From Enterococcaceae bacterium OF42-14pH9A (GTDB taxonomy: Bacteria; Bacillota; Bacilli; Lactobacillales; Enterococcaceae), in NCBI GenBank assembly GCA_027692465.1, contig JAQEYU010000001.1:1435338-1499337 (forward strand): a stretch of 64,000 nucleotides of DNA, read 5' to 3'. The notes below the pieces were generated by a model. The model saw only the letters and a list, made by a program, of their open reading frames with translations. It did not search any database and was not told the origin of the DNA. Of the stretch, positions 18,859-28,080 are shown in pieces (the stretch's first letter is position 1; each line of letters opens with the position of its first letter). The translations under genes and the position numbers were made by a program.

Positions 18859-19968
18859 CTATTCAATTTTACGGACCGAATTTCCCTCAATTATTTTGTA
18901 TGAAAGCGATTGTTTTTCGATGAATGTGGGATCGGCTTTTTTTTGTAATAAAAGTTGAATCGCATTTTCACCAATCATAGTCTGATTTTGCTCAACATGA
19001 GTAATAATATCACTCTCGGTATCGAATATATTAAGAGCTGGATGATCAAAGCAAACTAAGGAAACATCATCCGGTATCCGAAGACCCAGGCGTGATATCG
19101 CACTTTTAGCCAGTAAGGCAATGTTATATTCCGTTGTTGAAATAGCAGTTAGATCAGGATTCTCTTTTAAAAACCTAATAATTCTTTCAATATCGTTTTC
19201 AACCGGCGTTTTGGAGTCGGGGATAACCGAGTCGATGGCAGAAAGGATCTGTGATTGATTGATTCGTAAATCACGATCAAGGTGAGCGGCAATAAATCCA
19301 CTAATTCGCTCATCAATTGTTGTTACGTGAGAGGACGATGTAATCAAGCCAATCCGTTTATGACCATGATTAATCAAATAGGCGGTCAAATCTTTAGCAG
19401 CTGATAAACTATCAGTTTTTACGCTGCAGATAGGTAATTTATCCATCAGACGATCAATTACGACAATGGGAAAATCTCTGGAAGTCAGTTCTAATAAAAT
19501 CGGTGAGATATATTCTGAAGAAGAAGGTAGAATAATCAATCCGTTTATGCCAATAGATAGCATTTCCTCAATGATTTCATCTTCCAACTTGTTATTTCCG
19601 TAACTGATTCGCACAATAAAATCGATTTTAGGCTGGTTTATTATTGTCCGCAGTATTTGGGACCCAAAAAAATCGGTGAAATTAGTAATGATTAATCCGA
19701 AAACTGGTGTAGGAGTATCATTTAACCCTTCTGCTTGTGTTTTTGTAGATAAACTCTGACTGACTACTATTGTCCCTTTGCGGGGTTTTCGAATAATCAA
19801 ACCATCCTCCTTTAGTAATTGCATGGCTTTTTTTATGGTGATGGTGCTGACATCGTAGTGTTCAGCCAGTTCTTTCTCGTTCGGCAATACTTCCTGCAAC
19901 GCATATTCTTTTGAGAGAATCTTATTTTTTAAATTAGTATAGATTGAAAAGTATAAAGGTTCGCCCAT
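18859..19968 (-). CDS. GntR-type HTH fused to LacI-type sensor domain, transcriptional regulator
   Basis: 369 aa AraR-like hybrid. Residues 1-70 form a GntR winged helix (LPNEKELAEHYDVSTITIKKAMQLLKEDGLIIRKPRKGT), and the rest is a periplasmic-binding-protein-like sugar sensor (GLIITNFTDFFGSQILRTII, GHKRIGLITSS, IPDDVSLVCFDHP). It is divergent from the 20171-24302 operon and most likely represses it until the imported oligosaccharide binds. AGGAG lies seven bases before the start. Codon use is clearly AT-richer than the genes before 18.3 kb. The ligand is unknown, though a manno-oligosaccharide is the best guess because of the GH76 gene. Confidence 0.88.
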   Translation of the reverse strand: MGEPLYFSIYTNLKNKILSKEYALQEVLPNEKELAEHYDVSTITIKKAMQLLKEDGLIIRKPRKGTIVVSQSLSTKTQAEGLNDTPTPVFGLIITNFTDFFGSQILRTIINQPKIDFIVRISYGNNKLEDEIIEEMLSIGINGLIILPSSSEYISPILLELTSRDFPIVVIDRLMDKLPICSVKTDSLSAAKDLTAYLINHGHKRIGLITSSSHVTTIDERISGFIAAHLDRDLRINQSQILSAIDSVIPDSKTPVENDIERIIRFLKENPDLTAISTTEYNIALLAKSAISRLGLRIPDDVSLVCFDHPALNIFDTESDIITHVEQNQTMIGENAIQLLLQKKADPTFIEKQSLSYKIIEGNSVRKIE

Positions 19969-20007
19969 GGATCTTCTCCTTTCTTAAAGAATAATTATAT
20001 TTAATAT

Positions 20008-20037
20008 ATTATAATGCCGTATGTGTTGTATTGTCAA
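20008..20037 (-). promoter_or_regulatory. Promoter of the GntR/LacI hybrid regulator
   Basis: On the minus strand TTGACA (20037-20032), an 18-base spacer and TATAAT (20013-20008), both consensus. It is back to back with the plus-strand promoter at 20081. Confidence 0.75.
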
Positions 20038-20071
20038 GTTTTATCTGTGTAATGATAGTCTGATTTTTAAA

Positions 20072-20109
20072 AAGAAAGCGTTGACATAGTATAAAGTATA
20101 TCGTATATT
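20072..20109 (+). promoter_or_regulatory. Promoter of the GH76 operon with overlapping cre-like site
   Basis: TTGACA 20081-20086, 17-base spacer, TATATT 20104-20109. AAGAAAGCGTTGACA at 20072-20086 matches the cre consensus WTGNAANCGNWNNCW except for one base and covers the -35, which fits CcpA repression. The spacer contains GTATATCGTATA, a possible GntR-type operator. Confidence 0.7.
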
Positions 20110-20170
20110 GTTAATTATAAATAAGTTATTATCAATATTACTAAATGATGTTGAATTAGGAGGGTAAAAG

Positions 20171-21091
20171 ATGGAGCAAGTCAAGCAAGGGCCCAATAAG
20201 ACAATGAGGGCAAAACGACGAAAAAAAGGAATTAATGAACAGCAGAATATCGCTTACTTATTTATTGCAGTTCCAATCTTATTGTTGATTATTTTTGCAT
20301 TAATTCCAATTATTATGGCACTTTTTTTTAGTCTGACTGATTATAGCATTGTAGAAAAGGCTAATTTCATCGGATTAGAAAACTTCAAAAAAATATTTCA
20401 GGATGAATTTTTCTATATCTCGCTTAAAAATACTGCTGTTTACACACTTTTGTACGTGCCAATGGGATTGGTGGTATCATTGGCAGCCGCGATGTTATTA
20501 AATAGAAAAAGGAAAACGGTGACGCTATTCAGAACTTTTTTTTACCTCCCAGTTTTGTGTTCTTCGGTTGCGACAGCGACTATTTGGTATTGGTTATTGA
20601 ATCCTCAATATGGATTGATTAATCAGGTCCTTGGTTTCTTCGGAATTGATGGACCTGCTTGGTTGTTTAACTCACAGTGGGCTATGTTTGCAATTGTCAT
20701 CATAAGTGTTTGGATGAGCTTTGGTGGAAATATGATGATTTTTCTTGCTGGATTACAAGGAATTGATCCGGCACTATATGAAGCAGCAGATATCGAGGGA
20801 GCAAGCAGCTGGCAGAAGTTTTGCTCAATTACTTGGCCACAATTATCAAAGACTACATTTCTTGTCTCAACACAATTGATCATTGGGGCATTTCAAGTGT
20901 TCGATCAAGCATATATGCTTACAAAAGGTGGACCGGGAAATTCGACGATCACGTTGGTTTACTATATCTATAACGCCGGATTTGGCGGACTGAAGATGGG
21001 ATATGCTTCAGCATTGTCTTTCATCTTATTCTTGATTATTTTTGCATTTTCGATGGTGAATATGCGTGTAACCAATAAAGAAACGAATTGA
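20171..21091 (+). CDS. Sugar ABC transporter permease (MalF/UgpA type)
   Basis: 306 aa membrane protein, one of two permeases of a family 1 carbohydrate importer. After a basic N-terminus (RAKRRKKGIN) come six hydrophobic segments. The EAA loop is ALYEAADIEGASSWQKFCSITWPQL. AGGAGGG precedes the start. First gene of the operon 20171-24302, whose order is permease, permease, binding protein, GH76 enzyme. No ATPase is encoded, so it shares one from elsewhere, like MalEFG. Substrate is inferred from the downstream GH76 gene. Confidence 0.9.
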   Translation: MEQVKQGPNKTMRAKRRKKGINEQQNIAYLFIAVPILLLIIFALIPIIMALFFSLTDYSIVEKANFIGLENFKKIFQDEFFYISLKNTAVYTLLYVPMGLVVSLAAAMLLNRKRKTVTLFRTFFYLPVLCSSVATATIWYWLLNPQYGLINQVLGFFGIDGPAWLFNSQWAMFAIVIISVWMSFGGNMMIFLAGLQGIDPALYEAADIEGASSWQKFCSITWPQLSKTTFLVSTQLIIGAFQVFDQAYMLTKGGPGNSTITLVYYIYNAGFGGLKMGYASALSFILFLIIFAFSMVNMRVTNKETN

Positions 21092-21111
21092 GTAGATAGG
21101 GGGAAATGAGG

Positions 21112-21978
21112 ATGGCAGCAAAGAAAAAAGTCAATTCAGTTCTATGGTATCTTGGTGTAATTTTGATTAGCTTGACTACAGTAATGCCTTTTCTGTGGAC
21201 AATTTCGACTTCTTTTAAAAGTGATAGCGAAATTTTGAGTGGTGCGATGAATCTGATTCCAAGGTTTTTTACTTTCGATCATTATAAGGAAGTATTTAAC
21301 ACAATGCCATTTCAACGTTATTTAAAAAATTCATTGATTCTGGCTTTGGGTGGGGTTATTACCAATTTATTTTTTGGCTCGTTAGCCGGTTATGCATTCG
21401 GTCAGTTGAAATTCAAAGGAAAACGTGTGATCTTTCTGGTTTTTCTTGCATCTATGATGATTCCGGGAATCGTTACCATGATCCCGACGTTCATTGTTTT
21501 AAGAAGTTTTCCCATGATGGGAGGGAATAATCTTTTTGGTCAAGGAGGCCTAGGATTAATTAATTCTTATTGGGCAATTTTGTTGCCGGGAGCAGCGGGT
21601 GCCTTCTCAATATTCTTTATGAAACAGTTTTTTGAACAATTGCCTAAGGAACTAGGAGAAAGCGCAAGAATCGATGGTGCTAGTGATTTTAAGATTTTTT
21701 GGCAGGTATATCTTCCTTTAGCAAAACCTTCATTGACTACGTTAGGAATTATGACTTTTCAAGCAGGATGGAATGCGTTTATGTGGCCAATGATTGTATT
21801 GAATTCAGATGAGATGAAAACTGTTCAAGTTGGGTTGGCGGCATTCCAATATAATTATAATACGAATTATGGACCTCTGATGGCGGGAACAATTGTTGCG
21901 ACATTACCGGTGTTAGTCATCTTCATCTTTGCACAGCGCAACTATGTGCAAGGAATTGCCAATGCCGGAATAAAATAA
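21112..21978 (+). CDS. Sugar ABC transporter permease (MalG/UgpE type)
   Basis: 288 aa membrane protein, partner of the preceding permease, with six hydrophobic segments and the EAA loop ESARIDGASDFKIFWQVYLPLAKP. The C-terminus (FAQRNYVQGIANAGIK) is typical for the MalG class. ATG 21112 is preferred over the in-frame ATG 21106, because AGGGGG at 21098-21103 is eight bases from the former and only two from the latter. The gap to the previous gene is 20 bases. Confidence 0.88.
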   Translation: MAAKKKVNSVLWYLGVILISLTTVMPFLWTISTSFKSDSEILSGAMNLIPRFFTFDHYKEVFNTMPFQRYLKNSLILALGGVITNLFFGSLAGYAFGQLKFKGKRVIFLVFLASMMIPGIVTMIPTFIVLRSFPMMGGNNLFGQGGLGLINSYWAILLPGAAGAFSIFFMKQFFEQLPKELGESARIDGASDFKIFWQVYLPLAKPSLTTLGIMTFQAGWNAFMWPMIVLNSDEMKTVQVGLAAFQYNYNTNYGPLMAGTIVATLPVLVIFIFAQRNYVQGIANAGIK

Positions 21979-22000
21979 TAAAGAGAATGGAGAGAGAAAC

Positions 22001-23266
22001 ATGAAATTAAAAAAAGTTTTAACAAGTGTTATCGGATTTGCAGCAGTTTTGACTTTAGGCGCGTGCGGGGGAGGAGATAGCTCCAGTAGTGATGATGGCA
22101 GTGACAACAATGTTCAAGAGTTGACGTTCTGGGGTTCTTGGAGTGGGGATCAAGTGGGACAACTGAATGAATTGATTGGAAAATATAATAAGAGTCAAGA
22201 CAAATATAAAGTTACGTATAAAGTTCAAGATAACGTAGAAGAAAAGCTTCTGACCGGTATGGCTGGCGGTGAAATTCCGGACGTTATCCTATGGGACCGC
22301 TTCAACACTGCAATGTATGCGAATAAAAATGCGCTATTAGATTTAAATGATTTGATTGAAAAAGATAAAATCAATCTCAACGATTTTTACGAAGAAACTG
22401 TCAAAGAAATGAAAGTTGACGATAAGCAGTATGGTATCCCTCTTTTAGTAGATAATCGTAGTCTGTTTTACAATAAAAAAATGTTGACTGACGCAGGTGT
22501 TGAGGCACCAACAACTTGGGACGAACTATTGAATGTTGCAGAAAAGACAACTATTCGTGAAAACGGAAAGCTTAAACAAGCTGGTTTTTCATTGGATGAT
22601 GTCGGACTTTTCAATATGTGGATCCAACAAGCTGGCGGATCAATGCTGACCGAGGACGGAACAGCAACAGCTTTCAATTTCGATGCCGGAAAGTCAGTAT
22701 TAAGTTTCTGGAATGAGTTGCTAAATGATAAAAAAGTTTATGAATTGGGATTTAATTCGGGATCAGATGCATTTGCGGCAGGAAAAGTTGCGATGGTTTA
22801 TAACGGACCTTGGGCACTATCGGATTACGATAAGGTAGATGGCTTGGATTATGGAATTGTATCGCCAGTGGCAGGTCCAAATGGTGATAAAGGCGCTGTA
22901 ACCGGCGGATTTGGATTAGTGATTCCTAAGCTGGCAAAAAAACAAGATGGCGCTTGGGATTTTATCAAATGGTGGACAACACAACCGGAAAACGGAGTAG
23001 AGTTTGCTAAAATTTCTAACTGGCTGCCTGCCAATAAAACTGCTGCTTCCGATAGTTTTTTTGAAGATGAAAAGTATAAAGCTTTTATTGACACGATGGA
23101 ATTTGCCAAGGTACGTCCAACTGTTACCGGATATTCAGATGTTGAGAGTCTGGCGTTGATTCCACAATTGGAGAACTATATTGCCGATAAAACGACGGCA
23201 GACAAAGCACTGGAAGATGCACAAAAACAAGGTGATAAAATTTTAAAAGATGAGGCTGGAAATTAA
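22001..23266 (+). CDS. Carbohydrate ABC transporter substrate-binding lipoprotein
   Basis: 421 aa family 1 extracellular binding protein with a lipobox LGAC (Cys22) followed by a Gly/Ser/Asp-rich linker of about 18 residues. The mature start (ELTFWGSWSGDQVGQLNELIGKYNKSQ) and the later GPWALSDYDKV are characteristic of family 1 sugar binders. It delivers substrate to the permeases encoded upstream. GGAGAG precedes the start. The next gene's start codon lies one base after this stop, so the binding protein and the GH76 enzyme are coupled, which supports a common substrate. Confidence 0.9.
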   Translation: MKLKKVLTSVIGFAAVLTLGACGGGDSSSSDDGSDNNVQELTFWGSWSGDQVGQLNELIGKYNKSQDKYKVTYKVQDNVEEKLLTGMAGGEIPDVILWDRFNTAMYANKNALLDLNDLIEKDKINLNDFYEETVKEMKVDDKQYGIPLLVDNRSLFYNKKMLTDAGVEAPTTWDELLNVAEKTTIRENGKLKQAGFSLDDVGLFNMWIQQAGGSMLTEDGTATAFNFDAGKSVLSFWNELLNDKKVYELGFNSGSDAFAAGKVAMVYNGPWALSDYDKVDGLDYGIVSPVAGPNGDKGAVTGGFGLVIPKLAKKQDGAWDFIKWWTTQPENGVEFAKISNWLPANKTAASDSFFEDEKYKAFIDTMEFAKVRPTVTGYSDVESLALIPQLENYIADKTTADKALEDAQKQGDKILKDEAGN

Positions 23267-23267
23267 T

Positions 23268-24302
23268 ATGGAAAAATTCAAAAAATATGCAGATGTCGCT
23301 CAAGAAAGTATTGCATATTATTATCACAATGAGGACCCTGGACAGTTTTTAAACAATGTCTATCCTCTCAGTTCAGAAGAAGATAATAAAGTTTTCAATT
23401 ATTGGTGGCTTGCGCATCTGGTTGATGTACGGTTGGACGCGTATTTACGAACAGGTCAAGAGTGTTACCTCGAACAGGCTGAGATGACGTATCACTATAA
23501 CAAACACCGCAATCATGATACTTTGATTCATGAATATTATGATGATATGTTGTGGAATGCATTGGCAGCACTACGATTGTATAAAGAGACTTCAAAAGGA
23601 GAATATTTAAGGGACGCAGAAGAAGTCTGTCGCGATATCTTTGATACTGCGTGGAACGATTCCGCAGGAGGAGGGTTTGCTTGGAAACGAACACAGATAT
23701 ACTATAAAAATACACCGGTTAATGCTCCGATTATGATATTAGCTTTGCGCTTGTACCAAATTACCGAAGAAACAGACTTGTTGAAAATCTGCAAACGAAC
23801 ACTAGCATGGATGAAAGAAACGTTGGTTAATCCTGAAACAAAATTCGTTGAAGATGGAATCAATCGCAATGAAGATGGGAAAGTAGATTATGATTGGAAA
23901 TTCACTTACAATCAAGGAATTTATATCGGCGCATTGGTAGAATTTTTTAATGTCACAAAAAATCATTCTTACCTCGACGAAGCTGTTCAATGTGCAAAAA
24001 CATCATTAGACGTTTTAGTAAAAGACGGTGTTTTCGATGATGAAGGTGATGGCGGTGATATTGGTTTATTTAAAGGAATCTTATACCGCTATCTTGTCTT
24101 GCTATACAAAAAAACAGGGCTAGCCTTTATTTCTGAGTTTATTGAAAGCAGTTGTACTATTTTGTTAGACAATCGTATGAAACCAGAAGGCTATCTTTTG
24201 GCTTATAGAGATTGGACAATTACAGAAGAACCGATGGCTGTATTTTTAGCTGATCAGCTTAGCGGTGTAATGGCACTGGAGGCAGCAAGTGTTATCGAAT
24301 AA
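23268..24302 (+). CDS. GH76 family enzyme (alpha-1,6-mannanase-like), cytoplasmic
   Basis: 344 aa protein of the (alpha/alpha)6 GH76 type, whose characterised members cleave alpha-1,6-mannan, the backbone of yeast cell-wall mannan. The catalytic Asp-Asp pair is Asp92-Asp93 (YYDDMLWNALAAL), and the family segments GGGFAWKR, NAPIMILALRLY and FTYNQGIYIGALVEFF are present. There is no signal peptide, so it acts inside the cell on imported oligosaccharides. The in-frame ATG at 23250 overlaps the previous gene, and ATG 23268 with GAGG upstream is chosen. Last gene of its operon. Other alpha-manno-oligosaccharides remain possible. Confidence 0.82.
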   Translation: MEKFKKYADVAQESIAYYYHNEDPGQFLNNVYPLSSEEDNKVFNYWWLAHLVDVRLDAYLRTGQECYLEQAEMTYHYNKHRNHDTLIHEYYDDMLWNALAALRLYKETSKGEYLRDAEEVCRDIFDTAWNDSAGGGFAWKRTQIYYKNTPVNAPIMILALRLYQITEETDLLKICKRTLAWMKETLVNPETKFVEDGINRNEDGKVDYDWKFTYNQGIYIGALVEFFNVTKNHSYLDEAVQCAKTSLDVLVKDGVFDDEGDGGDIGLFKGILYRYLVLLYKKTGLAFISEFIESSCTILLDNRMKPEGYLLAYRDWTITEEPMAVFLADQLSGVMALEAASVIE

Positions 24303-24373
24303 TACAAGTTTTTGGTACAAGAGAATAAAAAACGATGAATTGAATTTTTAAATGGAAAATGCTCTAGATAAAG

Positions 24374-24432
24374 AAAAGGAAATGCAAAACGACAACCGAT
24401 AAAAAATCGGTCGTTGTTTTGCATTTCCTTTT
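24374..24432. terminator. Long bidirectional terminator
   Basis: AAAAGGAAATGCAAAACGAC and its inverted counterpart form a stem of more than 20 bp around a short A-rich loop, ending in CCTTTT. It separates the convergent GH76 operon and response-regulator gene. Confidence 0.8.
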
Positions 24433-24535
24433 CTGGGTTTTAACCATGACACATCGGCGAGGTATTGTTCTATCCCAAAGAATCGATCCTCTGCCAAAAA
24501 AGTTAGCTGGGAAACTATAGTCGGAGAGACAAGCG

Positions 24536-26077
24536 CTAATCATGGTCTAAGTATTTCAAAGTTAAGTTGCGATAAACCAAGGGAGTCATTCCGGTCTTAT
24601 TTTTGAACTGTGCAGAAAAATAGGAGACATTGTTGAATCCAACTCTTTCGGAAACTTCATAAATTTTTATTTCCGGATTTTGTAAAAGACGTTTGGCATA
24701 ATTTATTTTTTCTTGGAATATTAAATCTTTCAGATTCATTCCAGTCTTTTCTTTGTATAGTTTGGACAAATACGCCGGATGATAGTTCAATGCTTCAGCT
24801 AACCAACTTGCGGTAACATTTTGCTCAATATTTCCCTTGACCAATTGGTTAATCCGTTCTACAAGTGAGAAAGTATTTTTCTTTAATGACTCTTCTTGAA
24901 ATTCGTGAGTAATTTTTTTTAGGTACTCTGTCAATTGTGAAAATGACTTGAAAGTTCGATCATCGTTGACTAGGATTAGTGCATCTCGTATATTTTTTAA
25001 TACAGTGCTGTTCCTGATACTAATTAGATAGGAAAGACTATTGATAAATGTAAAAGTCACTTCATCTCTTACAGCTTGTGAATCCAGATGATGGCTCAAA
25101 ACTTCTTGTTGAATCAGGTCCAATTTTTTATAGATTTTTCCGAAATCCTCTATATCAAATAATTCTTGAAATGTTGGAGAAACATGTAGTTCTGAAATAG
25201 TATATTGTATTTGCGGTAATTGTAAATGTTCGGAAAAAGTAAAAATCGACTTGCCGTTGGAAGGAAGATGGTAGAGGCGGTTACGTAATTGAATGAGTGT
25301 TTCGGGTAAATCCAATAAATTTACTGGATCTTTGAAATGGAGAAGTTTTACAGTCAGAAAAAGAGTCTGCTGCAAAAGAAGTTGAATGTTGTTCAGCAGC
25401 AAGTCCCAAATAGCATCACTGATTGATTGCTTGGGCTTCAGAATAAAAATCAACTGGTTATGAAAATTGCTTAAAAAAAATGATTCGAAGTACTTTGAGC
25501 TACTTTTATCAATTAACGATTTGACTGATGTAATCAGATTTTCTAATAAAATATCTGTCTGTCTGTATTCGAGTACCAACAATTGAAGTTGGCTGTTGTT
25601 GGTGTTAAAGAAGGGAATTTGAAACAAATGTTCAGCGAGTTCCTGTTTATTTAAAATGCGGCTGATCAACTTGCGCTCTGCCAATTGCTTGTCCATTTTA
25701 TTTCGCGCTGTAATCTTGCTCACTGCAATAGTAACAGCTGACAGGAGTTCCTCATCTCGAACTGGTTTAGTAAGAAAATCGATTGCATGAAGTTTTAGAG
25801 CGTGCTGAGCGAAAGAAAATTTTTCATAGCCAGAGATATAGATACAGAGCATATTTGGATGATTTGGTATTACTTGTTCGTACAGTTCCAATCCCGTCAA
25901 TCCAGGCATCTGAATATCAGAAATCAATAAATCAATTTCGTTTTGACTGATCAATTTCAAGGCCTGGCTTGCTGTATATGCAGTATAAACTTCAGTAAAG
26001 CCAAGCGATTGCCAATCGATCAAGAGAAGACTTTTGATCAATAAAGGCTCGTCATCTACCAGTAATAGATTCATCAT
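24536..26077 (-). CDS. YesN-like response regulator, REC plus AraC-type HTH
   Basis: 513 aa two-component regulator. N-terminal receiver domain with acidic pocket (VDDE), phospho-acceptor Asp54 (LLISDIQMPG) and Lys104 (FLTKPV). A long variable middle of about 280 aa follows, then a C-terminal AraC HTH pair (QNVTASWLAEALNYHPAYLSKLYKEKTG and IYEVSERVGFNNVSYFSAQFKNKTGMTP). It lies 52 bases after the kinase gene, in the same transcript. Two ATGs stand side by side (26077 and 26074), and GGAGGA spacing favours the second slightly. The partner kinase and the divergent LplABC-like importer suggest that it activates that importer and the GH78 gene. Confidence 0.92.
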   Translation of the reverse strand: MMNLLLVDDEPLLIKSLLLIDWQSLGFTEVYTAYTASQALKLISQNEIDLLISDIQMPGLTGLELYEQVIPNHPNMLCIYISGYEKFSFAQHALKLHAIDFLTKPVRDEELLSAVTIAVSKITARNKMDKQLAERKLISRILNKQELAEHLFQIPFFNTNNSQLQLLVLEYRQTDILLENLITSVKSLIDKSSSKYFESFFLSNFHNQLIFILKPKQSISDAIWDLLLNNIQLLLQQTLFLTVKLLHFKDPVNLLDLPETLIQLRNRLYHLPSNGKSIFTFSEHLQLPQIQYTISELHVSPTFQELFDIEDFGKIYKKLDLIQQEVLSHHLDSQAVRDEVTFTFINSLSYLISIRNSTVLKNIRDALILVNDDRTFKSFSQLTEYLKKITHEFQEESLKKNTFSLVERINQLVKGNIEQNVTASWLAEALNYHPAYLSKLYKEKTGMNLKDLIFQEKINYAKRLLQNPEIKIYEVSERVGFNNVSYFSAQFKNKTGMTPLVYRNLTLKYLDHD

Positions 26078-26129
26078 TTTTCCTCCATTTAATATATCAG
26101 CAACTGATTTTTAAGATCTAAAAGAAAAA

Positions 26130-27863
26130 TCAGTTGCTATTACGGAAAGTAGTTTTTACGAAAGCAGAATTTGGTGCAGTTACAGTAGGAAATGTCATTT
26201 CAATAATAAGGCCACGGGGAAGATTCATAAAAGCAATTAGAGATGCTTCTTCGCCAAAGTTGTACTTCATACGTCGTTTGATATTCATCAGGCCGGTGTG
26301 TTCCCCACTATTTCCTGTTAATATAACATCATTAAGGTAAGTAATATCTTCTTGTGAAAGCTGTTTACCATTATCTTTGAATATCAGTTGGATTTTATTA
26401 TTGGTAATTGTACCGGATAAGGTAATTTGCAAATCCTGTTCAGAAGTCTCGAGTCCGTATTTGATACTATTTTCAATAATAGGCTGCAATAACATTGATG
26501 GGAATCGTTGGTCCATAAGTTCTTTTGGAATATCGAATGTGTATTCCAATCGCAGCGAACGCATCCGAAAAATCTCTAAATAAGTAGCAATCGCATCGAG
26601 TTCCATTCTCAAAGTGGTTTCTTTCGAACTGCTGGAGAGCACATACCGATAGTAATCCGATAAAGAATAGCACATGGCAACAACTTCATCTTTCATTTCT
26701 AACTTTGCTGCACTTGCAATAAATGATAAGGAATTATAAAGAAAATGAGGGTTCATCTGCAATTGGAGCTGTTTTAATTCAGCGTTTTTTGTACGATCCT
26801 GCTCATCAACAATATTATTGATGAGGGAAAGTATTTTTTGTCCTAGTAAATTGAAATTACTGACGATGTATTTGTATTCGTTTTCAGATTGTGACTCGAT
26901 TCTATAGCTATAATTTCCGGTTTGAAACTCTTTCAGACCCGCTGTTACTTCTTTCAATGGTTGATGGATTTTGCGACGGATAACGAATAGAATATAGAAA
27001 ATAAACAGGCCTACTATGAATAAAGTACCAATATAAAAAACGACCGTTCCCAAAATCGTTGGTAAAATACCACTTATATCTCGAATCATGACCATCTTTA
27101 TTCGTGCTTTTTCGTTTGGATAGGTGGCCAGAAGCTGAAGTTTATTATTGCGAATTATGACAGAAGCAAAAGGTATAGTTGAAAATGAGCTGCTTTTCTC
27201 GTAAAAAAGTTTTTTTTGATCATTGAATAGATTATATGTATAGGGAACACCATCAGCAATGATGCCAAAACCATTTTGGCTACGCATATTTTGGCTCAAT
27301 AGTTGGATAGGTTCAACAGTAACACGGACAATGTAGCTGGTCTTTCCGATAGACTCAATTTCTTTGCTGTTAAGATTATTAGTGTAATAAGATAGCATCG
27401 TACGATTTTGGTCTTTTTCATAAAGCCAATGACGAAATAGCAATACTTTTTGATTCTTTATACCTGGAAATGGAGCAGATGTTCCTAAAGATAGATCGAT
27501 TTTAGGAAAATAAACTTCCAATTCATTGGAAAGCTTGCTGGAGAAACTTTCGATCTGTAGCAAATCATCAAAGCTTTCAGTTAGTAATTGTTGGTATGCT
27601 GCTTGTTCAGAATAGCGGGAGCTGTTTACTTCATAACTGATTAAAGAGTCGCTTTTGGAAATTAGAAAAGCCGACTGAGAAAGTTTGTCCAAACTGCTGT
27701 TAATGGCAGTATCGACAGTTTCCAGTTCGTCAAGAATATCATTTTTTTCGGTTTTAATACTATCGTTGATCAATTTGATGAAAAGAAGAGTACCAATAAT
27801 GATAGCGATAATGAAAACAGCTCCAATAGATATATAAATGCGGAAAAATGTTTTATTCTTCAT
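26130..27863 (-). CDS. YesM-like sensor histidine kinase
   Basis: 577 aa membrane kinase of the LytS/YesM class (His_kinase plus HATPase_c). TM1 lies at residues about 9-30, an extracellular sensor of about 250 aa follows, TM2 at about 285-305, then a HAMP linker (KEVTAGLKEFQTGNYSYRI). The phospho-acceptor region is LQLQMNPHFLYNSLSFI and the ATP-binding motifs are PIIENSIKYGLE and DNGKQLS. The reading frame is open upstream, but the ATG at 27863 has AAGGAG at the right distance. It probably senses a carbohydrate or the loaded binding protein encoded divergently at 28081. Confidence 0.92.
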   Translation of the reverse strand: MKNKTFFRIYISIGAVFIIAIIIGTLLFIKLINDSIKTEKNDILDELETVDTAINSSLDKLSQSAFLISKSDSLISYEVNSSRYSEQAAYQQLLTESFDDLLQIESFSSKLSNELEVYFPKIDLSLGTSAPFPGIKNQKVLLFRHWLYEKDQNRTMLSYYTNNLNSKEIESIGKTSYIVRVTVEPIQLLSQNMRSQNGFGIIADGVPYTYNLFNDQKKLFYEKSSSFSTIPFASVIIRNNKLQLLATYPNEKARIKMVMIRDISGILPTILGTVVFYIGTLFIVGLFIFYILFVIRRKIHQPLKEVTAGLKEFQTGNYSYRIESQSENEYKYIVSNFNLLGQKILSLINNIVDEQDRTKNAELKQLQLQMNPHFLYNSLSFIASAAKLEMKDEVVAMCYSLSDYYRYVLSSSSKETTLRMELDAIATYLEIFRMRSLRLEYTFDIPKELMDQRFPSMLLQPIIENSIKYGLETSEQDLQITLSGTITNNKIQLIFKDNGKQLSQEDITYLNDVILTGNSGEHTGLMNIKRRMKYNFGEEASLIAFMNLPRGLIIEMTFPTVTAPNSAFVKTTFRNSN

Positions 27864-28022
27864 TTTATACTCCTTTGTCAGGCGGCTCTTACCATATGAC
27901 AGGAAAATCATATCAGTAAAATTGAAAAACTGTCAATATAAGGTTTCGGGAATTACTGACAACTTGTCAGGTACTTAAAATTTTGTGCATCATCTTAAAA
28001 AATTGAACTTTTGATCGCTTAA

Positions 28023-28037
28023 ATGAAAACGTATACT
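28023..28037 (+). promoter_or_regulatory. cre site (CcpA) overlapping a -10
   Basis: ATGAAAACGTATACT fits the cre consensus WTGNAANCGNWNNCW at every position. Its end includes TATACT (28032-28037), a plausible -10 for the operon starting at 28081. No good -35 is present, as expected for a promoter needing an activator such as the YesN-like regulator. The rest of the gap 27864-28080 shows nothing else. Confidence 0.7.
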
Positions 28038-28080
28038 TCATGTGTATTCAAAAATAAGTTTTATTAACAGGAGGCAGTCA

